Shown here piece by piece: positions 8,621 through 17,859 of a DNA stretch of 64,000 bases; within the stretch, counting starts at the first letter, position 1; the number at the start of each line of letters is the position of its first letter. Under the pieces are notes generated by a model. The model did no database searches, was not told where the DNA came from, and saw nothing but the letters and a program-made list of their open reading frames with translations. The position numbers were made by a program, and so were the translations under genes. The DNA is from Mariniflexile maritimum (GTDB taxonomy: Bacteria > Bacteroidota > Bacteroidia > Flavobacteriales > Flavobacteriaceae), in NCBI RefSeq assembly GCF_009746565.1, contig NZ_WRPN01000004.1, positions 228,628 to 292,627 on the forward strand. The letters are read 5' to 3'.

Positions 8621-9335
8621 TACTAGGCTTCAAGAAACGTTCTGTGCTTTCGGTTTGTTTCTGGGCCATGGCTACTGCTTTTCACAGGATCATGTTCAAA
8701 AAGATACATCAAACATACAGGTAACCTATTTTAAGGATGCCATTGGTGAACGTTACAAAGGTGCCGATTTCAATTATAACATAAACGATACGGGGGGCAT
8801 CAACTTGTTACAACGCATCTTACAGAAATTTTTTGGATGGCTTAGCGATGTTTTTGGTTTCGACATCGATTTCATCAATTTTCAAACCCTGGAATATATC
8901 GTTTATGGCTTTTTAGGCATCGCCACCCTGTATTTGCTTATCAAGTTTTTAATGCATGCGCCCATAAATTCAGTATTCAAAACCGAGGTAAAGGATATCG
9001 ATGGGTTTCAATATGTAGAGGCGCATTTAAACCAAGTTAATTTCGATACCTTAATTTCCGATGCGTTAAATAATAAAAATTACCGTTTGGCAACCCGTTA
9101 TCTGTACTTGAAATCGCTAAAGCTGCTCACCAATAAAAATATTATCGAGTGGCATTACGATAAAACCAATAGCGATTATATTAATGAAATTAAGGATGAA
9201 AACACCAAATTGGTTTTCAAGCGCATTTCTTACATTTACGATTATGTTTGGTATGGTGAATTTCCCATTGATGAAGCCGATTTCAATAAAAACACCGTCC
9301 ATTTCGAAACCATAAATACGCTTCCGCATGGATAA
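8613..9335 (+). CDS. DUF4129 domain protein
   Basis: 240 aa from ATG 8613, which overlaps the upstream stop by 8 bases (a TTG 9 bases earlier is less likely). A signal-like segment ends near SQD at about residue 26. A membrane helix spans about 90-110 (LEYIVYGFLGIATLYLLIKF). The C-terminal DUF4129 part (about 120-210) includes NNKNYRLATRYLYLKSLKLL and YVWYGEFPID. DUF4129 occurs with MoxR and DUF58 and in transglutaminase proteins. The N-terminal signal region shows signs of a compensated frameshift (see findings). Confidence 0.82.
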   Translation: MINTRLQETFCAFGLFLGHGYCFSQDHVQKDTSNIQVTYFKDAIGERYKGADFNYNINDTGGINLLQRILQKFFGWLSDVFGFDIDFINFQTLEYIVYGFLGIATLYLLIKFLMHAPINSVFKTEVKDIDGFQYVEAHLNQVNFDTLISDALNNKNYRLATRYLYLKSLKLLTNKNIIEWHYDKTNSDYINEIKDENTKLVFKRISYIYDYVWYGEFPIDEADFNKNTVHFETINTLPHG

Positions 9336-10548
9336 ACGATCTAAAATAGCACTTTATGCCATAGGTGCGGTTATCGTATTGATGATGATTGCCGAAATTT
9401 CCAAGCCCAAAGCAATAAACTGGCGCGATTCTTATGCGGCTTCCGATAAAATTCCGTTGGGGGGTTACGTGCTTTTTAACGAACTAAAAACGTTTTCAAA
9501 AATGCCCGTTTCAGTTTCAACCAAAACAGCATTTGAAGCTTTAAAGGATTATAGAAACCGTTCTAAAACCGTTACCCTTTATATCAATAACGTATTATCG
9601 TTTAATAAACAGGATACTGATGCGCTGCTCCATTACGTTGAAAACGGCAATACGGTGTTTATGAGCGCCAACTATATGTACGGTGTTTTAATGGATACCT
9701 TAAACATAAGGACGGGAACGGACATGAACGGCCTTTTTAAAAAACCTGCCCATAATTATTTTACAAGCCCGGGCTTGAAAACCAACGCCCGCACGTTTAA
9801 CGATGTGATTGAAACCAGTTTTTTCACCAAAATAGATACCCTAAACGCCATTGCTTTAGGAATGGTTAAGGTGAAAAAAGAAAAATTGGTGGTACATGAT
9901 ACCATTCCCGATACCAATATTAATTTTATTAAAGTGCCTTTTGGAAACAAACAAGGTGCGTTTTATGTGCATACCAATCCGTTTGCTTTTAGTAATTATC
10001 ACATATTAAATGGCAACGATGCGTATGCGGCAACCGTACTTTCTTTTCTGCCCAAACACCCTATTATTTGGGATGCCTATTATAAAAGCGGCAGAAAGGT
10101 GGTTAGCAGTCCGTTGCGTTTTGTGCTTCAAAACCAAGCTTTAAAATGGGCGTTTTATACCGTATTGGTTGCACTTGCATTGTTTGTTATTTTTAAGGGA
10201 AAACGCACCCAACGCATCATTCCGGTAGTGGGGCCCTTAAAAAATGCCACGTTGGATTTTACAAAAACCATTGCCGACCTGTACTATCAACATGGCGATT
10301 TTACCAACATCATCCACCATAAAATCAACTATTTTTTTGAACAGATACGCTCTAAATATTATTTGGATACCAATGAATTGGGCGAAACCTTCATTTCTAA
10401 ATTGGCCGTTAAATCATCAAACAAAAAGGAAGATACCAAGGCGTTAATAGATTATATGGTATATTTAAAATCGAAAACAGCGCATACTGAAACCGATTTA
10501 ATACAACTTAACAAACTTATAGAAACATTCACGAAAAATAATATCTAA
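9328..10548 (+). CDS. DUF4350 domain protein
   Basis: 406 aa. There is one membrane helix at about 7-23, a periplasmic DUF4350 domain at about 35-240 (SYAASDKIPLGGYVLFNELK then a GATase-like fold with VFMSANYMYG), and a second helix near 272-290. A cytoplasmic C-terminal helical domain follows. It overlaps DUF4129 by 8 bases and shares one base with the moxR start (TAATG), showing tight translational coupling. The role is unknown. Confidence 0.82.
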   Translation: MDKRSKIALYAIGAVIVLMMIAEISKPKAINWRDSYAASDKIPLGGYVLFNELKTFSKMPVSVSTKTAFEALKDYRNRSKTVTLYINNVLSFNKQDTDALLHYVENGNTVFMSANYMYGVLMDTLNIRTGTDMNGLFKKPAHNYFTSPGLKTNARTFNDVIETSFFTKIDTLNAIALGMVKVKKEKLVVHDTIPDTNINFIKVPFGNKQGAFYVHTNPFAFSNYHILNGNDAYAATVLSFLPKHPIIWDAYYKSGRKVVSSPLRFVLQNQALKWAFYTVLVALALFVIFKGKRTQRIIPVVGPLKNATLDFTKTIADLYYQHGDFTNIIHHKINYFFEQIRSKYYLDTNELGETFISKLAVKSSNKKEDTKALIDYMVYLKSKTAHTETDLIQLNKLIETFTKNNI

Positions 10549-11546
10549 TGGAAGAACAACCAATTGAAAACCAAGCTGTTAATTTTGAGAGCCGACTCAA
10601 TTTAAAACCACTTCAAGACCACGTGGAAGCTATAAAAAAAGAGATAGGCAAAATTATTGTCGGCCAAAATGATATGATCGAACTGCTTATTATGTCGCTG
10701 CTTTCAAACGGGCACGCATTAATTGAAGGGGTTCCGGGAGTTGCAAAAACCATTACCGCAAAACTGTTGGCAAAAACACTGGATGTCGATTTTAGTAGAA
10801 TTCAATTCACGCCCGATTTGATGCCAAGCGATATTTTGGGGACCTCTGTTTTTAACGTAAAGACCAATGAGTTTGAATATAAAAAAGGGCCCATTTTTTC
10901 AAATATCATCTTAATTGATGAAATAAACCGTGCGCCAGCAAAAACCCAAGCCGCTTTGTTTGAAGTTATGGCCGAACGCCAAATTACCATGGATGGTACT
11001 AAATACATCATGGACGCGCCATTTTTGGTATTTGCAACACAAAACCCCATCGAGCAAGAGGGCACTTACCGTTTGCCCGAAGCACAATTGGACCGTTTTC
11101 TGTTTAAAATTGATGTGGATTACCCAACGCTTGAAAACGAGATTCAAATTTTGCTCGACAACCACCAACGGCAGGATGCCATGGATTTTGATGCGGTTAT
11201 TCCGGTGTTGAACGCCCAACAAATTGCGGGTTATCAAAATTTAATAAAGCAAATTATTGTCGAAAACCACCTCATTACCTACATCGCTTCCATTGTTAAT
11301 AACACGCGTACCAATGCCAATCTGTATTTGGGTGCATCACCCAGGGCTTCAATAGCGATATTGAACGCTGCCAAATCGCACGCTGCCATTAACGGACGCG
11401 ATTTTGTAACCCCCGATGATATAAAACGCTGCACCAAAGCCATTTTAAAACACCGCTTGGTGCTCACCCCCGAACGTGAAATGGAAGGTTTTACCGTTGA
11501 AAAAGTAATCGACCAGATTTTAGAAACGATTGAAATTCCTAGGTAA
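10548..11546 (+). CDS. MoxR family AAA+ ATPase
   Basis: 332 aa. Walker A is GVPGVAKT at 61-68 and Walker B is IILIDEINR at about 120-127. The sensor region FATQNPIEQEGTYRLPEAQL then DRFLFK is characteristic of MoxR. MoxR proteins are chaperone-like ATPases that activate or load partners carrying VWA/DUF58 domains; the DUF58 partner is the next gene. It is cytoplasmic and probably works on the membrane complex of this operon. Confidence 0.93.
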   Translation: MEEQPIENQAVNFESRLNLKPLQDHVEAIKKEIGKIIVGQNDMIELLIMSLLSNGHALIEGVPGVAKTITAKLLAKTLDVDFSRIQFTPDLMPSDILGTSVFNVKTNEFEYKKGPIFSNIILIDEINRAPAKTQAALFEVMAERQITMDGTKYIMDAPFLVFATQNPIEQEGTYRLPEAQLDRFLFKIDVDYPTLENEIQILLDNHQRQDAMDFDAVIPVLNAQQIAGYQNLIKQIIVENHLITYIASIVNNTRTNANLYLGASPRASIAILNAAKSHAAINGRDFVTPDDIKRCTKAILKHRLVLTPEREMEGFTVEKVIDQILETIEIPR

Positions 11547-11617
11547 TTAAAAAATATTAGCCACAAATACACGAATTATAAATTGAAAATCAATCGTGAA
11601 TAAGTGGCAAACAAAAC

Positions 11618-12949
11618 ATGAAACGTTTTTTTAAACATATTTATTTAACGGGGCGCTTTTTTACAAGCGTAAGCATTCTTGTGCTTTTATTTATTGTCGC
11701 CTATATGTTTCCGGGGTTGTTGGTAATGGTGCAAATGCTGTTTTTTGTTTTTCTGGGTTTGGTCATGCTCGATTTTTTGCTATTATTTAAGCAAAAAGGC
11801 ATTAGGGCATCCAGAGTTTTGCCAGAAAAATTAAGCAATGGCGATGATAATCCTATTGAAATATCCCTTCAAAACAACTATAATTTTACAAGCCACCTTC
11901 AAATTATCGACGAGTTGCCGTTTCAATACCAAAAGCGCGATTTTGGGATAAACACAGAACTGAAAAGACAAGCCTCAAAAAAAATAACCTACACCTTGCG
12001 CCCTCTGCAGCGCGGGGAATACCATTTTGGAAATTTAAACCTCTATGTTAAAAGCCCAATAAGTCTTGTTTCTAGGCGTTTTCAATTTGGAAAGGATGCC
12101 ATGGTGCCTAATTATCCGTCGTTTTTGCAATTAAAAAAGTACATGCTTTTGGCTTTTTCAAACAAAATTTTTGAATATGGTCTTAAAAAAATACGTCGCA
12201 TTGGGTATACCATGGAGTTTGAGCAAATAAAACACTATGTGCAAGGCGATGATTTACGGAATATTAACTGGAAAGCCACCGCCAAAAGCAACCAATTAAT
12301 GGTGAACCAATACCAAGACGAACGTTCGCAACCTGTTTACAGCGTGATTGATAAGGGCAGGGTTATGAAAATGCCTTTTGAAGGGTTGAGCCTGTTGGAT
12401 TATGCCATTAATGCATCGTTGGTAATTAGTAATGTGGCCCTAAAAAAACAGGATAAGGCGGGTATTTTTTCGTTTTCCAGAAAAGTTGAAAATAGGGTAG
12501 TGGCAGAACGCCGACCTTCGCAAATGAATATCATTTTGGAAACACTCTATAATTTGGACACCGACTTTGTGGAATCGGATTTTTCGCGTTTGTACGTTGA
12601 TGTAAAACGTCATTTAAACCAACGTAGTTTGCTGTTATTGTACACCAATTTTGAAACCTTGGATGCTTTACACCGGCAATTGCCTTACTTAAAGGCCATC
12701 GCAAAAAACCATTTATTGGTGGTTATCTTTTTTGAAAACACCGAATTGCAAAAACTCACCAACAAAATGGCAAAAAACACCTATGCAATTTTCGAGAAAA
12801 CCATAGCGGAAAAGTTTATTTACGAAAAAAAGTTAATTGTAAACGAACTACAAAAACACGGTATCCAAAGTATTTTAACGCCCCCCGAACATTTAACCAT
12901 TAACACCATAAATAAATATTTGGAGATTAAGGCCCGCGGATTGTTGTAA
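11618..12949 (+). CDS. DUF58 domain protein
   Basis: 443 aa. Two membrane helices lie at about 11-55, followed by a beta-rich segment and the DUF58 core at about 190-240 (YVQGDDLRNINWKATAKSNQ then LMVNQYQDERSQ). DUF58 has a VWA-like C-terminal fold and is the usual MoxR partner. Last gene of the operon, 71 bases after moxR. The imperfect hairpin beyond it is a better terminator for the opposing dps. Confidence 0.9.
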   Translation: MKRFFKHIYLTGRFFTSVSILVLLFIVAYMFPGLLVMVQMLFFVFLGLVMLDFLLLFKQKGIRASRVLPEKLSNGDDNPIEISLQNNYNFTSHLQIIDELPFQYQKRDFGINTELKRQASKKITYTLRPLQRGEYHFGNLNLYVKSPISLVSRRFQFGKDAMVPNYPSFLQLKKYMLLAFSNKIFEYGLKKIRRIGYTMEFEQIKHYVQGDDLRNINWKATAKSNQLMVNQYQDERSQPVYSVIDKGRVMKMPFEGLSLLDYAINASLVISNVALKKQDKAGIFSFSRKVENRVVAERRPSQMNIILETLYNLDTDFVESDFSRLYVDVKRHLNQRSLLLLYTNFETLDALHRQLPYLKAIAKNHLLVVIFFENTELQKLTNKMAKNTYAIFEKTIAEKFIYEKKLIVNELQKHGIQSILTPPEHLTINTINKYLEIKARGLL

Positions 12950-12957
12950 TAAAAAAA

Positions 12958-12983
12958 AAGACCCTCAAAAATGAAGGTCTTTC
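12958..12983 (-). terminator. intrinsic terminator of dps
   Basis: Hairpin AAAGACC(CTC)...GAAGGTCTTT between the DUF58 and dps stop codons. Read on the minus strand it is followed by nine T, making it a strong dps terminator; on the plus strand the T-run is short. Confidence 0.7.
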
Positions 12984-13006
12984 TCGCTATTAATCAATCC
13001 AGCTTA

Positions 13007-13486
13007 TTAAACGGTTTCGCTCAACCAAGCTTTCATCATCCAAACTGTTTTTTCTTGTTCGGTAATAAAATCACTCATCATCGAATTGGTGCCTTCATCA
13101 TTCGCATCGCCCGCTTTTTCTAAAATAGAACGTTCAATTTTCAATAGTTCAGCTAATGAATCTACAATCAATGCTACCGCTTTTTCATCTTGCGAAATGT
13201 TTTTACCAACAGGAACTTGCGCCGTTTCGGTGTAATCCTTAAAGGTATGCAGCGGTGTTTCACCCAATGTTAGCACGCGTTCGGCTATTAAATCTACTTT
13301 CATGTTGGCATCGGTGTATAACTCTTCAAACTTCACATGTAAGTCGAAAAATCGTTTGCCCTTTATATTCCAATGAATCCCGCGAAGGTTTTGGTAATAA
13401 ATTTGAAAATTTGCTAAAAGATTATTCAAATCCTTAGCGATCTCTTTTGCTTTTACGGTGTTTAAACCAATACTGTTAACTGCCAT
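13007..13486 (-). CDS. dps: Dps family DNA-protection/ferritin-like protein
   Basis: 159 aa, the normal Dps length. The ferroxidase region is HWNIKGKRFFDLHVKFEELY, with His38, His50 and the acidic Asp/Glu residues that form the intersubunit diiron site. It oxidises Fe(II) with peroxide and stores iron in a 12-mer, protecting DNA. It diverges from an OxyR-type regulator, so peroxide induction is very likely. Confidence 0.93.
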   Translation of the reverse strand: MAVNSIGLNTVKAKEIAKDLNNLLANFQIYYQNLRGIHWNIKGKRFFDLHVKFEELYTDANMKVDLIAERVLTLGETPLHTFKDYTETAQVPVGKNISQDEKAVALIVDSLAELLKIERSILEKAGDANDEGTNSMMSDFITEQEKTVWMMKAWLSETV

Positions 13487-13507
13487 AATATATATTTTTT
13501 CTTACTA

Positions 13508-13535
13508 CAAATATACGCTATAATAAGGCATTATT
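13508..13535 (-). promoter_or_regulatory. dps promoter -7 box with adjacent palindrome
   Basis: On the minus strand TATATTTG (plus 13508-13515) matches the TANNTTTG box, about 20 bases before the dps ATG. Immediately upstream a palindrome AATAA-GGCA-TTATT (13522-13535) lies between the two core elements and is a possible OxyR contact. The palindrome assignment is tentative. Confidence 0.4.
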
Positions 13536-13587
13536 TCCATAATTTTTATCGATAGTTTTTATATTTTTATAGTCTAAATTGATACGC

Positions 13588-14532
13588 ATGACGATTACAC
13601 AATTATACTACGTGTTGGCGGTTGCCGAAAACCAAAATTTTACAAAAGCAGCCGAAAAGTGCTTTGTAACGCAACCCACTTTAAGTATGCAAATACAAAA
13701 GCTGGAAGAAGAACTTGATATCTTGATTTTTGATAGAAGCAAAAAACCCATTGAACTTACCGAAGTGGGCAGGAAAATAGTAACCCAGGCCCGCAATATT
13801 GTAAACGAATCGTACCGTATTCAGGATATTGTGGACCAACAAAAAGGCTTTATTGGCGGCGAATTTAAACTGGGCATCATCCCAACCGTTATGCCAACCT
13901 TATTGCCCATGTTCTTGAAAAGTTTTATAAAGAAATATCCAAAAATTAAACTAAAAATTGAGGAAATGACCACCGATGATATTATTTCCAGTATTAAAGA
14001 CGGTCATTTGGATGCTGCCATTGCCGCAACGCCCCTTGAGGATGAAGCCATTAAAGAGCGCGTGCTTTATTTTGAGCCTTTTGTAAGTTACATTCCAAAG
14101 AACCACCGGTTGCACAGCAACAAAAAAATAGATGTATCCGATTTAGATATTAGCGATATGTTGCTACTTGAAGATGGCCATTGTTTTAGGGATGGCGTTA
14201 TCAATTTATGCAAAGCATTTAAGAACAACCCCGACGATGCCTTTCAATTGGAGAGCGGCAGCATTGAAACCTTGATAAAACTATCAAACGAAGGTTTGGG
14301 CATGACGCTTTTGCCCTATCTTCATACCTTAGATATTAAAGAACAGGAAAAAGAAAACCTGCATTATTTCAATGAGCCTTCACCAGCTCGGGAAGTGAGC
14401 CTTATTTACCATAAAAGCGAACTTAAAATGCAAATTATTGAAGCCCTACAGGACGTTATATCGGGGCTGGTGCGGGGAGCCATTGCATTTCAGGATGTAA
14501 AAATTATTAGTCCGTTGCCTTCTAAAAAGTAA
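13588..14532 (+). CDS. oxyR: OxyR-type LysR transcriptional regulator
   Basis: 314 aa from ATG 13588 (a TTG three codons earlier is possible). The N-terminal HTH is FTKAAEKCFVTQPTLSMQIQ. With this start the redox cysteines fall at 199 and 208 (HCFRDGVINLC), the same numbers and spacing as the H2O2-sensing pair of E. coli OxyR. It should form a disulfide on peroxide exposure and activate genes such as the divergent dps, 101 bases away. Confidence 0.93.
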   Translation: MTITQLYYVLAVAENQNFTKAAEKCFVTQPTLSMQIQKLEEELDILIFDRSKKPIELTEVGRKIVTQARNIVNESYRIQDIVDQQKGFIGGEFKLGIIPTVMPTLLPMFLKSFIKKYPKIKLKIEEMTTDDIISSIKDGHLDAAIAATPLEDEAIKERVLYFEPFVSYIPKNHRLHSNKKIDVSDLDISDMLLLEDGHCFRDGVINLCKAFKNNPDDAFQLESGSIETLIKLSNEGLGMTLLPYLHTLDIKEQEKENLHYFNEPSPAREVSLIYHKSELKMQIIEALQDVISGLVRGAIAFQDVKIISPLPSKK

Positions 14533-14542
14533 ATGTTTAAGG

Positions 14543-14614
14543 CATTACGAGGCACGAAGTAATCGGTTTATCCATAACCCTTTACAAACAGATTGCTTTG
14601 TCGTGCTTCATTAC
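14543..14614. repeat. REP-like dispersed palindromic element
   Basis: The left arm CATTACGAGGCACGAAGTAA (from 14543) and the right arm CAGATTGCTTTGTCGTGCTT (14589 on) are imperfect inverted copies, so the RNA or single strand would fold into a hairpin. The right arm recurs at 23914-23936. It lies between convergent oxyR and topB, a usual place for such elements. Confidence 0.65.
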
Positions 14615-14627
14615 AATATATGAGATT

Positions 14628-16919
14628 TTAAACACTGTCCCTTAAAATGCGATATACCAGTTCCTTGGTGGGTTTTTGGCCGTTTATTTTGGCTCTAACA
14701 GTTTCAAACATTACTTTAAAATCGCACCCTTGTTTGTAGTGGCTGCATCCATAAGCGGTGTTTCCTTTAATTACGGTGCCTTTTTTACATTTTGGGCAAA
14801 CCAATACATCTGCTATGGGTTTAACCACTGTTTTTTTTGGCTCTAAAACAATCTTAAAATCGGCATCAAAACGCAACAAGCCTTCCACAGTGCCGGTATC
14901 GGTTTTAAAGTCCTTTAAATTTACCGTCGAACCTTTTTGTAACAATCGAAGGTACTGGTTTTCTGATATTTTTTTATCGGCATAACTAAATGGCAATACA
15001 AAGTCGCAGCCCGCTTTGTAATTGCCACAACCAAACGCCGATTTTCCTTTTATGAGCCTTGCCTTTTTGCATTTGGGGCAAACCTGGGCCAAAATTCCGG
15101 CGGCTTTTTTTTGTTCTGCCTTAACTGCACGGTTTTTAACCTGTGATGCATGCGATATGTTGGCGCGCGTGGTTTCGCTGCGCACTTCATAAACCAAGGC
15201 ATCAACCATACGCTTCATATTGTTTATAAATTCCGAAGCGGTAAACGTTCCTTTTTCTATGTCTTTTAATTGCTTTTCCCAACTGCCCGTAAGTTCGGCC
15301 GATTTCAGTAGTTCATTCTGGATTATCTCAATCAATTGTATGCCTGTTTGTGTTGGCAATACTTGCTTTTTATTTCGTACAATGTACCTGCGCTTAAACA
15401 AGGTTTCGATAATGTTTGCGCGGGTTGACGGGCGACCAATGCCGTTTTCCTTCATCAAGTCGCGCAATTCCTCATCATCTACCTGTTTTCCAGCGGTTTC
15501 CATGGCACGCAACAAGGTGGCTTCGGTAAATTGGTTGGGCGGTTTGGTTTCCTTTTCTAAAAATGAGGGTTGGTGTGGCCCTTTTTCACCTGTTATAAAC
15601 GTTGGCAAAATATCAGGTTCTTTTTCTTTGGAATTAGGCGACTCAAAAACAACACGCCAACCTTTTTTAAGTATTTCTTTCCCCGTGGTTTTAAACAACA
15701 CTTCGGCGGCTTTCCCGATTACGGTGGTGTTTGATACCAAACAATCGTCGTAAAAAACAGCGATAAAACGCTTAACAATAATATCGTAAACCTGCTGTTG
15801 GTTGTACTGTAAATTAATTTCAACCCCCGTTGGGATGATGGCGTGGTGGTCGGTAACTTTTTTGTCGTTGAAAACTTTTGGCGATTTTTTTATCTTTTTT
15901 CCTAGAACAACTTGTGTTAACGCTGCGTAATTGGTTAATTTTTGAAGGATACCGGACACTTTGGGATAAATATCATTAGGTAAAAACGTGGTATCCACCC
16001 TGGGGTAGGTTATTACTTTTTGTTCGTAAAGCGATTGGGCAATTTTTAGGGTATCTTCTGCCGAAAACCCAAATTTGGTATTGCAATATACCTGTAAGCC
16101 TGTTAAATCGAATAGTTTGGGCGCAAATTCATTGCCTTCCTTTTTTTCAATGGAAACTATTTCAAATTCACTTTCTTTTACTTTATTGGCTAAAACTTCG
16201 CCGTCTTCTTTCTTCAAAAAACGTCCTTCCTCGTAGCTAAAAAGCGTATCGCGGTATAGGGTTTGCAATTCCCAATAAGGTTGTGGCTTAAAATTTTCAA
16301 TCTCTTTAAAACGGTTAACAACCATTGCCAATGTAGGGGTTTGCACGCGACCAATGGACAATACTTGTTTGTAACCACCATGTTTTACGGTGTACAACCT
16401 AGTGGCGTTCATGCCCAACAACCAGTCGCCAATGGCCCTGGAAAAGCCTGCGTAGTATAAATTATCGTAGTTGCCCGATGGTTTTAAATTATCGAAACCT
16501 TCCTTAATGGCTTCGGTGGTCAATGAGGAAATCCAGAGCCGTTTTACCTCGCCCTTGTAGTTTGCTTCATTCATAACCCATCGTTGAATGAGTTCTCCTT
16601 CCTGTCCTGCATCCCCGCAGTTAATGACTACCTCGGCCTTGTCAAATAAGTTTTTCACTATTTTGAACTGCTTTTGAATACCCGAATTTGCCACCACTTT
16701 GGTTTCAAACTTATCGGGCAACATGGGCAGGTTGTTTAAGTCCCAGCTTTTCCAATAGGCTTTATAATCATGGGGTTCTTTTAAGGTGCACAAATGCCCA
16801 AAGGTGTAGGTTACCGCATAGCCATTGCCCTCAAAATAGCCATCGTGCTTGTTGGTAGCACCTAAAACTGCGGCTATTTCGCGGGCAACACTTGGTTTTT
16901 CGGCAATACAAACTTTCAT
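14628..16919 (-). CDS. topB: DNA topoisomerase III (type IA)
   Basis: 763 aa. The Toprim domain has AEKPSVAREIA (Glu7) and CGDAGQEGEL (Asp103, Glu107/109). The catalytic tyrosine is Tyr305 in VITYPRVDTTF, with Val where many relatives have Thr. The second active-site block is RVQTPTLAMV at 191-200. Two C-terminal zinc ribbons (CPKCKKARLI...GCGNYKAGC and CPKCKKGTVI...GCSHYKQGC) bind DNA. It decatenates and relaxes DNA, usually with a RecQ helicase. Confidence 0.93.
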   Translation of the reverse strand: MKVCIAEKPSVAREIAAVLGATNKHDGYFEGNGYAVTYTFGHLCTLKEPHDYKAYWKSWDLNNLPMLPDKFETKVVANSGIQKQFKIVKNLFDKAEVVINCGDAGQEGELIQRWVMNEANYKGEVKRLWISSLTTEAIKEGFDNLKPSGNYDNLYYAGFSRAIGDWLLGMNATRLYTVKHGGYKQVLSIGRVQTPTLAMVVNRFKEIENFKPQPYWELQTLYRDTLFSYEEGRFLKKEDGEVLANKVKESEFEIVSIEKKEGNEFAPKLFDLTGLQVYCNTKFGFSAEDTLKIAQSLYEQKVITYPRVDTTFLPNDIYPKVSGILQKLTNYAALTQVVLGKKIKKSPKVFNDKKVTDHHAIIPTGVEINLQYNQQQVYDIIVKRFIAVFYDDCLVSNTTVIGKAAEVLFKTTGKEILKKGWRVVFESPNSKEKEPDILPTFITGEKGPHQPSFLEKETKPPNQFTEATLLRAMETAGKQVDDEELRDLMKENGIGRPSTRANIIETLFKRRYIVRNKKQVLPTQTGIQLIEIIQNELLKSAELTGSWEKQLKDIEKGTFTASEFINNMKRMVDALVYEVRSETTRANISHASQVKNRAVKAEQKKAAGILAQVCPKCKKARLIKGKSAFGCGNYKAGCDFVLPFSYADKKISENQYLRLLQKGSTVNLKDFKTDTGTVEGLLRFDADFKIVLEPKKTVVKPIADVLVCPKCKKGTVIKGNTAYGCSHYKQGCDFKVMFETVRAKINGQKPTKELVYRILRDSV

Positions 16920-16991
16920 ATTTTAGTATCAATAAGAGGCCGCAAAATAAGGATTTAAGTGTGGGTTTAAAAAAGGAATTGTTAGGAGTTA

Positions 16992-17219
16992 TTAACGGGT
17001 TTTCATGGGAGGCAAATCGAATGCCTTGGCATCGTGCTCAAAATGGTTGCGGTGCGAGCCGTCGCAAAAAGGCTTGTTGGCCGAAAGTCCGCATCGGCAA
17101 ATAGCCAACACATTTCTACCCTGAAGCCCGTAAACGTTGCCTTGGCTGTCAACTATTTCAAAATCGCCTTCTACTTTTACCGACCCGTTGCTGTTGATGG
17201 TAAGTTTTGTTTTGCCCAT
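16992..17219 (-). CDS. CDGSH iron-sulfur domain protein
   Basis: 75 aa. The 2Fe-2S ligands are Cys41, Cys43, Cys52 and His56 in CRCGLSANKPFCDGSH, the mitoNEET/CDGSH signature. Such small proteins bind a labile cluster for electron or cluster transfer. It is cytosolic and stands between topB and a VOC gene with gaps of 72 and 142 bases. The specific partner is unknown. Confidence 0.92.
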   Translation of the reverse strand: MGKTKLTINSNGSVKVEGDFEIVDSQGNVYGLQGRNVLAICRCGLSANKPFCDGSHRNHFEHDAKAFDLPPMKTR

Positions 17220-17361
17220 AATATTAAAGTTTTTTTAAGTGAACGTTGAGATATTTAATTTGATATTTTAGGGGAGGGTTGATTTATTTATGTTTGACAG
17301 CAAAAGTGGGTTGATGCGCCTGTTTTTTAAATTTCAATACCTCAAAAAAATAGCGTTTTAA

Positions 17362-17778
17362 TCATTCATGGTAGCCTTTATTTACTTGTCGTTTAGAAAT
17401 CCACCAATAATTTCCACAAGGGTCTATAATGCCAGATTGTTTGTCTTCATAGGGCATATCTGTAGGTTCAAATTCTACTTTTGCACCATGTTCTATGGCT
17501 CTTTTATGAATAATTTCCACATCATCAACATACAGATACATGGACGTTTTCATTCCTTCAAATTGTTCCCTTGCTTGACTTACCATAAAGCAAGTGTCGC
17601 CTATTTGCAAGATACAATTAGCAATATCGCCATTTGTTGGGTTTATTGTGCGACTGAGTTCAATTGCAAGAAAAGCATTTTTTAAAAAGTCGATGAAGCG
17701 TTGGGGGTTATTGACAAATAAATAAGGCGTAACGGTATGAAAGTTGTCGGGTTTGTATGTGTTGAATATGTTGTCCAT
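17362..17778 (-). CDS. VOC superfamily protein (glyoxalase/PhnB-like)
   Basis: 138 aa with two beta-alpha-beta-beta-beta modules: VTPYLFVNNPQRFIDFLKNA at the start, and VEFEPTDMPYEDKQSGIIDP then CGNYWWIS at the end. The last block is typical of PhnB-like VOC proteins. Members range from metal-dependent enzymes to resistance proteins; the substrate cannot be told from sequence. Confidence 0.82.
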   Translation of the reverse strand: MDNIFNTYKPDNFHTVTPYLFVNNPQRFIDFLKNAFLAIELSRTINPTNGDIANCILQIGDTCFMVSQAREQFEGMKTSMYLYVDDVEIIHKRAIEHGAKVEFEPTDMPYEDKQSGIIDPCGNYWWISKRQVNKGYHE

Positions 17779-17859
17779 TGTGTAGCTGCTTTTAAGTCAT
17801 TTTACTTCAATTTTTATATGCGTTTATGGGTCATTGTATTATAACTTGAGGTTGGTTGC

